Shown piece by piece: positions 1-5,764 of a DNA stretch of 5,764 nt (its first letter is position 1; the number at the start of each line of letters is the position of its first letter). The position numbers and the translations under genes are program-made. The stretch is from positions 1 through 5,764 of the forward strand of contig DGUG01000225.1 in assembly GCA_002394535.1 (NCBI GenBank). The letters run 5' to 3'. Below the pieces are notes generated by a model. The model was not told where the DNA came from. It saw only the letters and a list, made by a program, of their open reading frames with translations, and ran no database searches. The stretch is from Lachnospiraceae bacterium UBA4316 (GTDB taxonomy: Bacteria; Bacillota; Clostridia; Lachnospirales; Lachnospiraceae).

Positions 1-587
1 GCTATTGCATCAATATCCGGATGGATCATATGACTGAAGTTAAGATGTTCATACACATACTTCGTGGACACACTCTCGGAAGGCTTTGCGAGAAGTACCT
101 TGAAATTAACATGCGATTCTATCGGTGTAAGTATTTCACCTATCCCTTCTGCCATGGCACAGCCCCCCATAATGCAAAAGGGTACATCCGCGCCTATGCG
201 CACCCCCAGTTTCATGAGTTCTTCCTGCGAAAGTCCAAGGTCATACAGCCTGTTAATTGCAATCAGTGTTGCGGCCGCATCCGTGCTTCCGCCCGCAAGT
301 CCGGCAGCAATGGGGATATTCTTTTGAAGATCCACCCTTACCCCGCCGCTCAGATTATACTCATCCATCATAAGCCTTGCGGCCTTATAAATGAGATTAT
401 CCTCTCCGGAGGATAATTCTTCTTTGTCGGTCGTGATTCGGATTCCCGGAACATCTTCTCTGTCAATATACAGAACATCATGAAGCCCTATCTGCTGCAT
501 TATCATGCGGACTTCATGATATCCGTCGGGCCTTCGTCTTAAGACATCCAGCCCGATATTAATTTTTGCATACGCATTAATTTCCAT
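1..587 (-). CDS. ispE: 4-diphosphocytidyl-2-C-methyl-D-erythritol kinase, 3' part cut off by the window
   Basis: This is the N-terminal 195 residues of IspE, the GHMP-family kinase that uses ATP to phosphorylate CDP-methylerythritol in the cytoplasmic MEP pathway for IPP and DMAPP. The start reads MEINAYAKINIGL; Lys8 in the AKIN motif matches the family's catalytic lysine. GYHEVRMIMQQIGLHDVL (residues 22-39) is a typical IspE segment. The glycine-rich ATP loop PIAAGLAGGSTDAAA lies at 92-106, and Asp134 in GADVPF matches the catalytic aspartate. IspE is usually about 285-300 residues, so roughly 90-100 C-terminal residues lie beyond position 1. The ATG follows the stop of the upstream gene after 8 nt. 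I see no good Shine-Dalgarno sequence, so translation probably depends on coupling. The gene appears to be the last visible member of the pyrK operon. The assignment is firm. Confidence 0.97.
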   Translation of the reverse strand, partial: MEINAYAKINIGLDVLRRRPDGYHEVRMIMQQIGLHDVLYIDREDVPGIRITTDKEELSSGEDNLIYKAARLMMDEYNLSGGVRVDLQKNIPIAAGLAGGSTDAAATLIAINRLYDLGLSQEELMKLGVRIGADVPFCIMGGCAMAEGIGEILTPIESHVNFKVLLAKPSESVSTKYVYEHLNFSHMIHPDIDAI

Positions 588-595
588 TGCAGTGT

Positions 596-1369
596 TTACT
601 GAATGATAACTTTAAGAGATCCATCCTCGGGATTGAGTATCTGATCGATGATCTCGCTTCTGCCGTTTTGCGCGGCGATGTTAACCGCATCCTCTTCGAT
701 CTCAAGACTCCTTTCACCGGCTGCAAGCATGTTCATTCCATTCTCAAGCCTGCTGATGTTATCGTCCTCTTCCTCATTCTGTGTATTGACACGGTTCTCG
801 TCTTCTTTACCGTTTTGTACACCGATGCCCTCAGTCTCCTTTTCCTTGTTCCCGGCATCTTGCATCTCTTCAAGTCGCTCTTTTGCGGCTTCCTTTGCTT
901 TTTCCTCAGCCTCTTTTCTCTGCTTTTCGATCATCTCGGCATTGGTCTTGGCCGCTGCGGATTCCTCATCCTTTTCCATTATTTCATCACGTCTGGCGAT
1001 CTCACGTTCATACTCATTATTGGTAATGTCACCGCGGTCAAGCATTGTTGTCAGCTGATCACGGCTCCACTCCATAAGGTTACCTTCCCTCTCATCCTTC
1101 TGGAACACCATTCCGGTTTCAAGGGCTTCAATGGCATCCTGCTTAACACGGGTTGTATCACCGTCAGACGAGCGACCTACTACATCGCCATACATTGCCT
1201 TCTCAGCCTCATCCGTACTTCCGTTATCTTTGCCGGTCTGTACTTTTGTATCCTCGATGACTTTCCTGTCATCATTCTGAAGTTGAACCTTCTTTTCTTC
1301 CTGTTCGTAATCCGAAGGCAGTTTTACCTGCTTTAATACAAGATTATCGACTCCGCCTATCTGCATCAT
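596..1369 (-). CDS. Hypothetical charged, helix-rich protein between pyrD and ispE
   Basis: I do not recognise this 257-residue protein. The start was chosen at the ATG at 1369 because GGGAGGG sits 7 nt upstream. A longer version from the ATG at 1402 would overlap pyrD and lacks such a site; the adjacent ATG at 1366 is also possible. The protein begins MMQIGGVDNLVLKQVKLP and has no signal peptide, membrane segment or cysteine, so it is probably cytoplasmic. Residues 20-80 are polar and likely disordered. Residues 103-130 (DQLTTMLDRGDITNNEYERE and onward) resemble a SHOCT-like helix pair. Residues 130-172 form a Glu/Lys/Ala-rich helix, probably coiled coil. An acidic Asn/Gln/Glu-rich linker (173-204) follows, then a more ordered C-terminus ending in SLKVIIQ. 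It begins 22 nt after pyrD and ends 8 nt before ispE, so it is very likely cotranscribed with both. That it is a gene is well supported; its role is unknown. Confidence 0.82.
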   Translation of the reverse strand: MMQIGGVDNLVLKQVKLPSDYEQEEKKVQLQNDDRKVIEDTKVQTGKDNGSTDEAEKAMYGDVVGRSSDGDTTRVKQDAIEALETGMVFQKDEREGNLMEWSRDQLTTMLDRGDITNNEYEREIARRDEIMEKDEESAAAKTNAEMIEKQRKEAEEKAKEAAKERLEEMQDAGNKEKETEGIGVQNGKEDENRVNTQNEEEDDNISRLENGMNMLAAGERSLEIEEDAVNIAAQNGRSEIIDQILNPEDGSLKVIIQ

Positions 1370-1376
1370 AGTAAAA

Positions 1377-1383
1377 CCCTCCC
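1377..1383 (-). promoter_or_regulatory. Ribosome-binding site of the hypothetical gene
   Basis: On the minus strand GGGAGGG is followed by a 7-nt spacer and ATG at 1369. This site decides the start: it lies downstream of the in-frame ATG at 1402 and just after the pyrD stop codon at 1394-1392. Confidence 0.75.
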
Positions 1384-1391
1384 GCTTATTG

Positions 1392-2294
1392 CTATCTAAC
1401 ACATCCTATAAGTTCCGTTATGTCCGATACCTTGTTGTCTGCCATATATTGTCCGATACCTTCTATGACCTTTTCGGTCGTGTACGGATCCCTGAAATTT
1501 GCGGCTCCCACGGCAACCGCCGTAGCCCCTGCCATAATGAATTCGAGTGCATCCTCCGCGGATGCTATTCCTCCCATTCCTATTATGGGAATCTTTACTG
1601 CCTGCGCAGCCTGATAAACCATTCTGACCGCAACCGGTTTAATTGCCGGTCCCGACAGACCTCCCGTTTTATTTGCGAGAACAAATCTGCGCCTGTTTAT
1701 ATCTATCTTCATTCCCGTTATCGTATTTATCATTGAAACGGCATCTGCCCCGGCATCTTCGCAAACCTTCGCCATTAGTGCTATATCGGTAACATTCGGA
1801 GATAATTTCATGATTACCGGCTGCTTTGCCTTCTTTTTTATCTCTTTTGTAATATCAGCAAGCGCCCCCGGATCCTGCCCGAAGGCAATTGCGCCTTCTT
1901 TGACGTTAGGACAGCTTACATTTATCTCAAGCATATCCGCGTTTGTATCCGACAGTCTCTCGACCACACCGACATACTCTTTTGTTGTCTTGCCGCATAC
2001 ATTAACTATTACTCTTGTGTCATACCTTGACAAAAAATCAAGATCACGTTCAATAAAAGTATCAATCCCGGGATTCTGTAATCCTATCGCATTAAGCATA
2101 CCACCGTATGTTTCCGCTACTCTCGGTGTAGGATTACCGCTCCACGGAGTAAGGCTGACTCCCTTTGTTACAACAGCTCCGAGTTTGTTAAGATCGACAA
2201 ATTCGGAGTACTCCATTCCCGATCCGAATGTACCCGATGCAGTCATCACCGGATTTTTAAATGTAATACCCGCAATGCTAACAGAAGTGTTCAA
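1392..2294 (-). CDS. pyrD: Dihydroorotate dehydrogenase B (NAD+), catalytic subunit
   Basis: This is a class 1B dihydroorotate dehydrogenase of 300 residues, the usual length. It is an FMN-binding TIM barrel that oxidises dihydroorotate to orotate, the fourth step of de novo pyrimidine synthesis. Visible signatures are TASGTFGSG (18-26), VVTKGVS (41-47), NAIGLQNPG (68-76), and NVSCPN (125-130) with catalytic base Cys128, the residue that marks class 1 enzymes (class 2 uses Ser). Others are MKLSPN (162-167), INT (189-191), GGLSGPAIKP (211-220) and GMGGI (239-243) near the FMN phosphate. The start codon is TTG, supported by GGAGGT 6 nt upstream and by the family-typical N-terminus NTSVSIAGITFKNPVMTASG. 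The TTG overlaps the pyrK stop codon in the sequence TTGA, so translation of the two subunits is probably coupled. The neighbouring pyrK confirms the NAD-dependent type B enzyme, which works as a PyrD2-PyrK2 complex. Confidence 0.98.
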   Translation of the reverse strand: MNTSVSIAGITFKNPVMTASGTFGSGMEYSEFVDLNKLGAVVTKGVSLTPWSGNPTPRVAETYGGMLNAIGLQNPGIDTFIERDLDFLSRYDTRVIVNVCGKTTKEYVGVVERLSDTNADMLEINVSCPNVKEGAIAFGQDPGALADITKEIKKKAKQPVIMKLSPNVTDIALMAKVCEDAGADAVSMINTITGMKIDINRRRFVLANKTGGLSGPAIKPVAVRMVYQAAQAVKIPIIGMGGIASAEDALEFIMAGATAVAVGAANFRDPYTTEKVIEGIGQYMADNKVSDITELIGCVR

Positions 2295-3082
2295 AGTTCC
2301 ACCTCCGATGCATTAAATACAGGCCCGTCCACACATACGCGCTTATTGTTGACTTTGGAATGATCATCAATATGAGTGGATTCACACACGCATCCGAGAC
2401 ACGCACCTACTCCGCAGGCCATCCGCTCTTCCATTGAAATATATGCCGGAATACCCATGTCCTCAGCCAGATCCTTTATGCCCTTCAGCATGGGTTTCGG
2501 TCCGCAGGCAAAAATCATATCCGCCTTGATCTGTTCAGCCCTGATGGCGTCTATAACGGTACCTTTTGTTCCGAAGCTTCCGTCATCTGTTGCAACGATT
2601 AGTCTGCCGGCACCCTCCAGCTCTTTTGTGAGAAACATTTCCTTATCGCTTCTGTATCCGGCAACTGCCATAACATTACACTGCAGGCTCTTTGCCAACT
2701 CAAGCATCGGAGGAATTCCTATACCTCCTCCGACAAGAAGCGCCACCGTTTCCGGCGTTATTCTTTCCGTAACCGGAGCCAAAAATCCGTTTCCTAACGG
2801 CCCCAATATATCCAGCCTGTCACCTGCCGTCATATGTGAGAATTCATCTGTTCCCGCTCCGGCAACTCTGTATACCAAACGTAACCTTCCCGGATTTATT
2901 GTATTGTCAATCTCGCATATACTGATCGGCCTCGGAAGCAGCCTTGCATCACTGTTTGAATATAACGATATGAACTGCCCGGAAGATGCATATTCTGCGG
3001 CATTTGTTTCGATCCACATCGAGTATATGCCATTACACAGACACTCCTGCGAGATGATAGCTGATTTTTCCCTGATCTTCAT
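2291..3082 (-). CDS. pyrK: Dihydroorotate dehydrogenase B, electron-transfer subunit
   Basis: PyrK is a 263-residue FAD and [2Fe-2S] protein that carries electrons from the FMN of PyrD to NAD+. The ferredoxin-reductase-like FAD domain is at about 1-105, with LLPRPISICEI (48-58), YRVAGAGTDEF (71-81) and ILGPLGNGF (92-100). The NAD-binding domain has LLVGGGIGIPPM (115-126) and FACGPKPML (191-199). The C-terminal cluster-binding region has Cys223-x4-Cys228-x2-Cys231-x18-Cys250 (MEERMACGVGACLGC followed by CVDGPVF), as expected for PyrK; Cys233 is an extra cysteine. The ATG at 3082 is the only reasonable start: an in-frame TAA lies three codons upstream, and a modest AAGG is 4 nt before the ATG. 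It is the first gene after the promoter at 3122-3150 and overlaps pyrD by 4 nt. The usual partner pyrF is not upstream. Confidence 0.97.
   Translation of the reverse strand: MKIREKSAIISQECLCNGIYSMWIETNAAEYASSGQFISLYSNSDARLLPRPISICEIDNTINPGRLRLVYRVAGAGTDEFSHMTAGDRLDILGPLGNGFLAPVTERITPETVALLVGGGIGIPPMLELAKSLQCNVMAVAGYRSDKEMFLTKELEGAGRLIVATDDGSFGTKGTVIDAIRAEQIKADMIFACGPKPMLKGIKDLAEDMGIPAYISMEERMACGVGACLGCVCESTHIDDHSKVNNKRVCVDGPVFNASEVEL
2301..2306 (-). promoter_or_regulatory. Ribosome-binding site of pyrD inside the end of pyrK
   Basis: GGAGGT on the minus strand lies 6 nt upstream of the TTG at 2294 and within the last codons of pyrK. It is a near-perfect Shine-Dalgarno sequence and justifies the unusual TTG start of pyrD. 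Confidence 0.8.
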
Positions 3083-3121
3083 ATTGCCTTACTGTTAGAT
3101 ACATTTCCCCACTTTGTCTAA

Positions 3122-3150
3122 AGTATAGGTGATTTTCGTGGGTTTTTCAA
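3122..3150 (-). promoter_or_regulatory. Sigma-A-type promoter for the pyrK operon
   Basis: On the minus strand TTGAAA (3150-3145) and TATACT (3127-3122) are separated by exactly 17 bp. Each box differs from the consensus (TTGACA, TATAAT) at one position. The -35 box overlaps the TGA stop of the upstream diguanylate cyclase gene. Transcription would begin near 3115, leaving a leader of only about 33 nt before pyrK. That is too short for a PyrR-type attenuator or a riboswitch. No obvious operator repeat is visible. The match is good but rests on sequence alone. Confidence 0.72.
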
Positions 3151-4922
3151 GGGATATAACCGGTCCGGCCTTTGCGCCGGTCATTTCCTTCCTGCATATA
3201 ATAGTCGCTCTTTTGTGCGTACATCCTCTTTTCGGCTTCTCGTCTCATGTCATGAAGCGACATACCGGGTATCTCTTTAGTGCACACATAACCCATTGAA
3301 ATGGACAATCCACTTACGGAAGTACCTTTCCACTTCTCAAAACTATCACGCAACTTTCCTATAAGAGCCGCCCTTTCACTCCCGGGCACAGTAATAATAG
3401 CAGCAAACTCATCTCCTCCTGTTCTGTATATGCTCCCGTACGAACCAAGAACCTCTCTCATGCATTTTGCCGCTCCTACTATTAGTTCATCTCCTGCTTC
3501 ATGACCTAAGCTGTCATTGGTTTCCTTGAGATTATTAAGATCAAACGAGAAGAACACCAGATCATCAGGTACCTCTTTGTCTTCATTTGAATCCATGTAT
3601 TCATCAAATGTTCTTCTGTTATTGACGTTAGTCATATTATCTATGTGTGCCATGGAGAACAGAATGTTCTTGGTCTTCTCCTCCTCGATTATCGAATCAA
3701 TATTTCGGAATCCGCATACGAATCTGACTACACCGTTTTCATCCGTGACTCTTGCAATGCAGAGCTGAATGTAATTTCTCTCCCCGTTTGGGTTGACCCT
3801 GTAATAATTAATATGGTATATCTCATCCTCTTTGGTGTTTCTCATAAGGTTATTGATATCGGCCATGGAATATACTCTTTCACGGTCTTCGGGTACGACA
3901 TATTTTTCTATATAGTTACCGAGGATGGTTTCGTATGCGCCCTCATAATCCCTGTTCATAATATTTGCAATATCGGACTTCATATTACTTCGAATCAGTT
4001 TTGCGTGATGAAGGGTAGCATCCACCAGCCAGACAGATTCATATTCACATGATAATCCGGCAAGTAATGTCATCTGAGTCTCATACTGGGTTTTGCGGGC
4101 AAGTTTCTCACGTATCTGATCATCAAAGTGTTCAAAACCGTATACAAGCTTTCTTCCGTTATCGAACGGTATTATCTTGAGCCTGTAGTAAACTATTTTC
4201 CCCTCCCTTACCGTGCGGTACGTATGATAAAGAGGGTTATTCTCCTCAAGCGCCTTTATTACATAATCGAAGTCACCGAACTTAAGTACACCCTTCATAT
4301 CATCCCGGTATACAAGCGCATTAACATAGACATCCATAACATGACGAAGATGGGGATCTCTCCGGCATTCTTCCTCCAGCGGTTTTCCGTGCTTGTTGAG
4401 TCGGACATATTCAACCGTGAGGTCGTCGGTATTTACATACAGTACGGAAGTATAGCTTCTGGCGATCGCATCATCAATCTCCGCGTTTAGCCTGTCACGT
4501 TCGGCAATCTCTCTCTCTTCGTCCCTGAACAGAAAACGTCTTGACTTGTCCGATATCTCATCATAGCGGATTATGCTGTATCTTCTGCCGTCTTTTGTAT
4601 ATTCGTGCTCGCCTATCCCGTGGATGGTTATGAGTTTTCTGCTTTTTCCGACATATTCGTGAAAAACCACGTTATAACTTGCATCGTTCTGTGAAAAATC
4701 ACTTATAGCCCGGATCATCTCTTCTTTTTCCACTATATTATCCAAAGGGTCATCGCCATTGAGTCTCTCAAGCATCTCTTCGGCTGTGGATTCATACATT
4801 TTGCATGCCCCTTCGGATACAAGGTACGCAAAAAACCTTCCGCCATCGGTATAATAAATCGCTAGCGGTATTGAGCTGTGTTCATATAGTACGTGAATGT
4901 CAGGTGAAAAGAGGGGCTCCAT
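3147..4922 (-). CDS. Soluble diguanylate cyclase with PAS-like sensor domains and a C-terminal GGDEF domain
   Basis: This 591-residue protein should make cyclic di-GMP from two GTP in response to a signal sensed by its N-terminal part. No membrane segment or signal peptide is visible, so it is probably cytoplasmic. I see three PAS-like alpha/beta regions at roughly 8-125, 155-268 and 292-410, separated by charged helices (128-153 and 267-290) that look like signalling linkers; assignment of the individual PAS folds is inferred. The GGDEF domain spans about 415-575, with HIDNMTNVNNR (426-436), metal-binding Asp461 in DLNNLKETND, GHEAGD (473-478), GGDEF (502-506) and SMGY (542-545). The active site is intact. 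The RxxD inhibitory site five residues before GGDEF is replaced by GSYG. The ATG follows the upstream cyclase stop after 1 nt, with AAGGAG 6 nt upstream. Ligands and targets cannot be told from the sequence. Confidence 0.93.
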   Translation of the reverse strand: MEPLFSPDIHVLYEHSSIPLAIYYTDGGRFFAYLVSEGACKMYESTAEEMLERLNGDDPLDNIVEKEEMIRAISDFSQNDASYNVVFHEYVGKSRKLITIHGIGEHEYTKDGRRYSIIRYDEISDKSRRFLFRDEEREIAERDRLNAEIDDAIARSYTSVLYVNTDDLTVEYVRLNKHGKPLEEECRRDPHLRHVMDVYVNALVYRDDMKGVLKFGDFDYVIKALEENNPLYHTYRTVREGKIVYYRLKIIPFDNGRKLVYGFEHFDDQIREKLARKTQYETQMTLLAGLSCEYESVWLVDATLHHAKLIRSNMKSDIANIMNRDYEGAYETILGNYIEKYVVPEDRERVYSMADINNLMRNTKEDEIYHINYYRVNPNGERNYIQLCIARVTDENGVVRFVCGFRNIDSIIEEEKTKNILFSMAHIDNMTNVNNRRTFDEYMDSNEDKEVPDDLVFFSFDLNNLKETNDSLGHEAGDELIVGAAKCMREVLGSYGSIYRTGGDEFAAIITVPGSERAALIGKLRDSFEKWKGTSVSGLSISMGYVCTKEIPGMSLHDMRREAEKRMYAQKSDYYMQEGNDRRKGRTGYIP

Positions 4923-4923
4923 A

Positions 4924-5764
4924 TTATTCTCCTTTTCTTTGCTTGTCTATGTACAGGTTCTTGTCCGCACGCTTCAGACACTCATTTGCATCATCGTCAC
5001 TACCCCTTATCAAGTCATAACCTATACTTACATTCAGATCATATGGCAATTGATTTTCCGTTTTCTTTTGAGTAAGAATACTTCGGATCATGGAAACCAG
5101 CTGCTCGGGCATTATATCTTCTTCCGGATTCTTGATAACGATAGTAAACTCATCCCCTCCGTATCTGCCAAGAAATACCGATGCCTTTATCTGCTCACAG
5201 GTCTGCCTGAGTGCTTCCGACACGATCACAAGTGCCCGATCTCCCTCCGCATGACCGTATGTGTCATTGATCGTCTTGAACTTATTGATATCAATCATCA
5301 TGATAATGACTCTGATATCCTTATTGTAATGGATCTGCTCCAGATAGCGGTTTATCTGTCCTCTGTTATTCAGATGTGTCAGATCATCAACAGAGATCAT
5401 GGTCTGCATATTCTCAAGGTAATAAAACAGCCACATCACAGTACATCCGAAGCAGAATGTTGGGGCATTAAGCACAACAACCTGAATCATTCCGAACGCC
5501 ATTACAATCACGGGAATGCTTCCAATAGCAAGGAATCGCCGCTTATCCATCTTTGATACTGATTTTACCGCATATCTGACAGACAGACCAAAACCGGCCC
5601 AAAGATAGAGTGAAGGAGCCGCGATCATTAACGGAAAATACAGGTTGTTAAGTTCGTTCTGCTCGTTGACCCAAAATAAAGGGTTTTTCACATAGGCGAT
5701 AGAAATTGCAAGCGTAGAAATGATTACAGGGAGAAAGACAAGCCGCCTTTTCGCTGCATCTTTA
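4924..5764 (-). CDS. Membrane-anchored diguanylate cyclase (GGDEF), 5' end outside the window
   Basis: The reading frame stays open to the window edge, giving 279 visible residues. A GTG at 5691 could be taken as a start, but the codons before it encode a hydrophobic stretch (LVFLPVIISTLAISIAYV, visible residues 8-25). The true start is therefore most likely beyond 5764. Further membrane segments are likely at about 43-62, 77-98 and 99-115, so this looks like the end of a multi-TM sensor domain of the kind often joined to GGDEF in Clostridia. The GGDEF domain follows at once: DDLTHLNNR (126-134), metal-binding Asp158 in DINKFKTIND, GHAEGD (170-175), RYGGDEF (200-206), SIGY (246-249) and ADKNLY (266-271). 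All catalytic motifs are intact, so it should make cyclic di-GMP at the membrane. The inhibitory RxxD site is replaced by KASV. Its stop is 1 nt before the next cyclase gene. Confidence 0.93.
   Translation of the reverse strand, partial: KDAAKRRLVFLPVIISTLAISIAYVKNPLFWVNEQNELNNLYFPLMIAAPSLYLWAGFGLSVRYAVKSVSKMDKRRFLAIGSIPVIVMAFGMIQVVVLNAPTFCFGCTVMWLFYYLENMQTMISVDDLTHLNNRGQINRYLEQIHYNKDIRVIIMMIDINKFKTINDTYGHAEGDRALVIVSEALRQTCEQIKASVFLGRYGGDEFTIVIKNPEEDIMPEQLVSMIRSILTQKKTENQLPYDLNVSIGYDLIRGSDDDANECLKRADKNLYIDKQRKGE
4929..4934 (-). promoter_or_regulatory. Ribosome-binding site of the soluble diguanylate cyclase, inside the upstream gene
   Basis: AAGGAG on the minus strand lies 6 nt before the ATG at 4922 and within the last codons of the membrane cyclase gene. 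It fixes the start codon and indicates that the two cyclase genes are read from one transcript. Confidence 0.8.

Noticed and set aside
21..416. Open frames on the plus strand opposite ispE
   Set aside because: They are shadows of a firmly identified IspE reading frame and show no domain motif of their own.
587..1336. A 249-codon open frame on the plus strand, rich in Leu, Phe and Ile, resembling a membrane protein
   Set aside because: It is antisense to the Glu-rich hypothetical gene. GAA and GAG codons read backwards give Phe- and Leu-type codons, which explains the hydrophobic look. It has no ribosome-binding site of note, and the minus-strand gene fits the operon.
1392..1402. ATG at 1402 as the start of the hypothetical gene, overlapping pyrD by 11 nt
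   Set aside because: The ATG at 1369 has GGGAGGG at ideal spacing, while the ATG at 1402 has no comparable site.
1810..3098. Long plus-strand open frames opposite pyrD and pyrK (168 and 240 codons)
   Set aside because: They are low-complexity Ser/Pro/Ile-rich translations antisense to two clearly identified enzymes, so there is no reason to call them genes.
3083..3146. Riboswitch, PyrR-binding leader or reiterative-transcription control upstream of pyrK
   Set aside because: The leader from the predicted start is about 33 nt, shows no stable stem-loop, and has no long pyrimidine run at the predicted initiation site.
3159..3182. GC-rich inverted repeat (CCGGC, 6-nt loop, GCCGG) near the end of the soluble cyclase gene, as a possible terminator
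   Set aside because: The stem is only 5 bp, lies within codons before the stop, and is not followed by a T-run on the transcribed strand.
4924..5691. GTG at 5691 as the start of the membrane cyclase
   Set aside because: The frame remains open upstream to the window edge and encodes a further hydrophobic segment, so the gene almost certainly starts outside the window. No Shine-Dalgarno sequence precedes the GTG.

Overview
The window looks like chromosomal DNA of an anaerobic low-to-moderate GC Firmicute, most likely a clostridial, Lachnospiraceae-type bacterium (Butyrivibrio or Roseburia-like). This is inferred from gene content: a class 1B dihydroorotate dehydrogenase with its PyrK electron-transfer subunit, the MEP isoprenoid pathway enzyme IspE, strong Shine-Dalgarno sequences, and a multi-TM GGDEF protein of a type common in Clostridia. 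No 16S or other species marker is present, so the family-level call is tentative. Every convincing gene lies on the minus strand and the region is densely packed. No stretch longer than about 65 bp is non-coding.

Read in the direction of transcription (high to low coordinates), the window opens with the C-terminal 279 residues of a membrane-anchored diguanylate cyclase (5764-4924). Its start is beyond the window edge. One base later comes a soluble 591-residue diguanylate cyclase with three PAS-like regions ahead of its GGDEF domain (4922-3147). Its ribosome-binding site lies inside the end of the upstream gene. Both GGDEF domains keep the active-site residues and both lack the RxxD inhibitory site.

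A 64-bp gap follows. It carries a very good sigma-A-type promoter (TTGAAA, 17 bp, TATACT) whose -35 box overlaps the stop codon of the second cyclase. This promoter should drive a compact operon: pyrK (3082-2291), pyrD type B (2294-1392, TTG start, 4-nt overlap with pyrK), an unrecognised charged 257-residue protein (1369-596) and ispE (587 to the window edge, C-terminus missing). PyrD and PyrK together form the NAD-dependent dihydroorotate dehydrogenase of pyrimidine synthesis. IspE phosphorylates CDP-methylerythritol in isoprenoid synthesis.

The least explained item is the 257-residue protein wedged between pyrD and ispE. It has no cysteine, no signal peptide or TM segment, a long charged helix, and a short stretch resembling a SHOCT motif. 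I see no mobile elements, RNA genes, CRISPR arrays or convincing terminators, and nothing that clearly amounts to a new multi-gene system.
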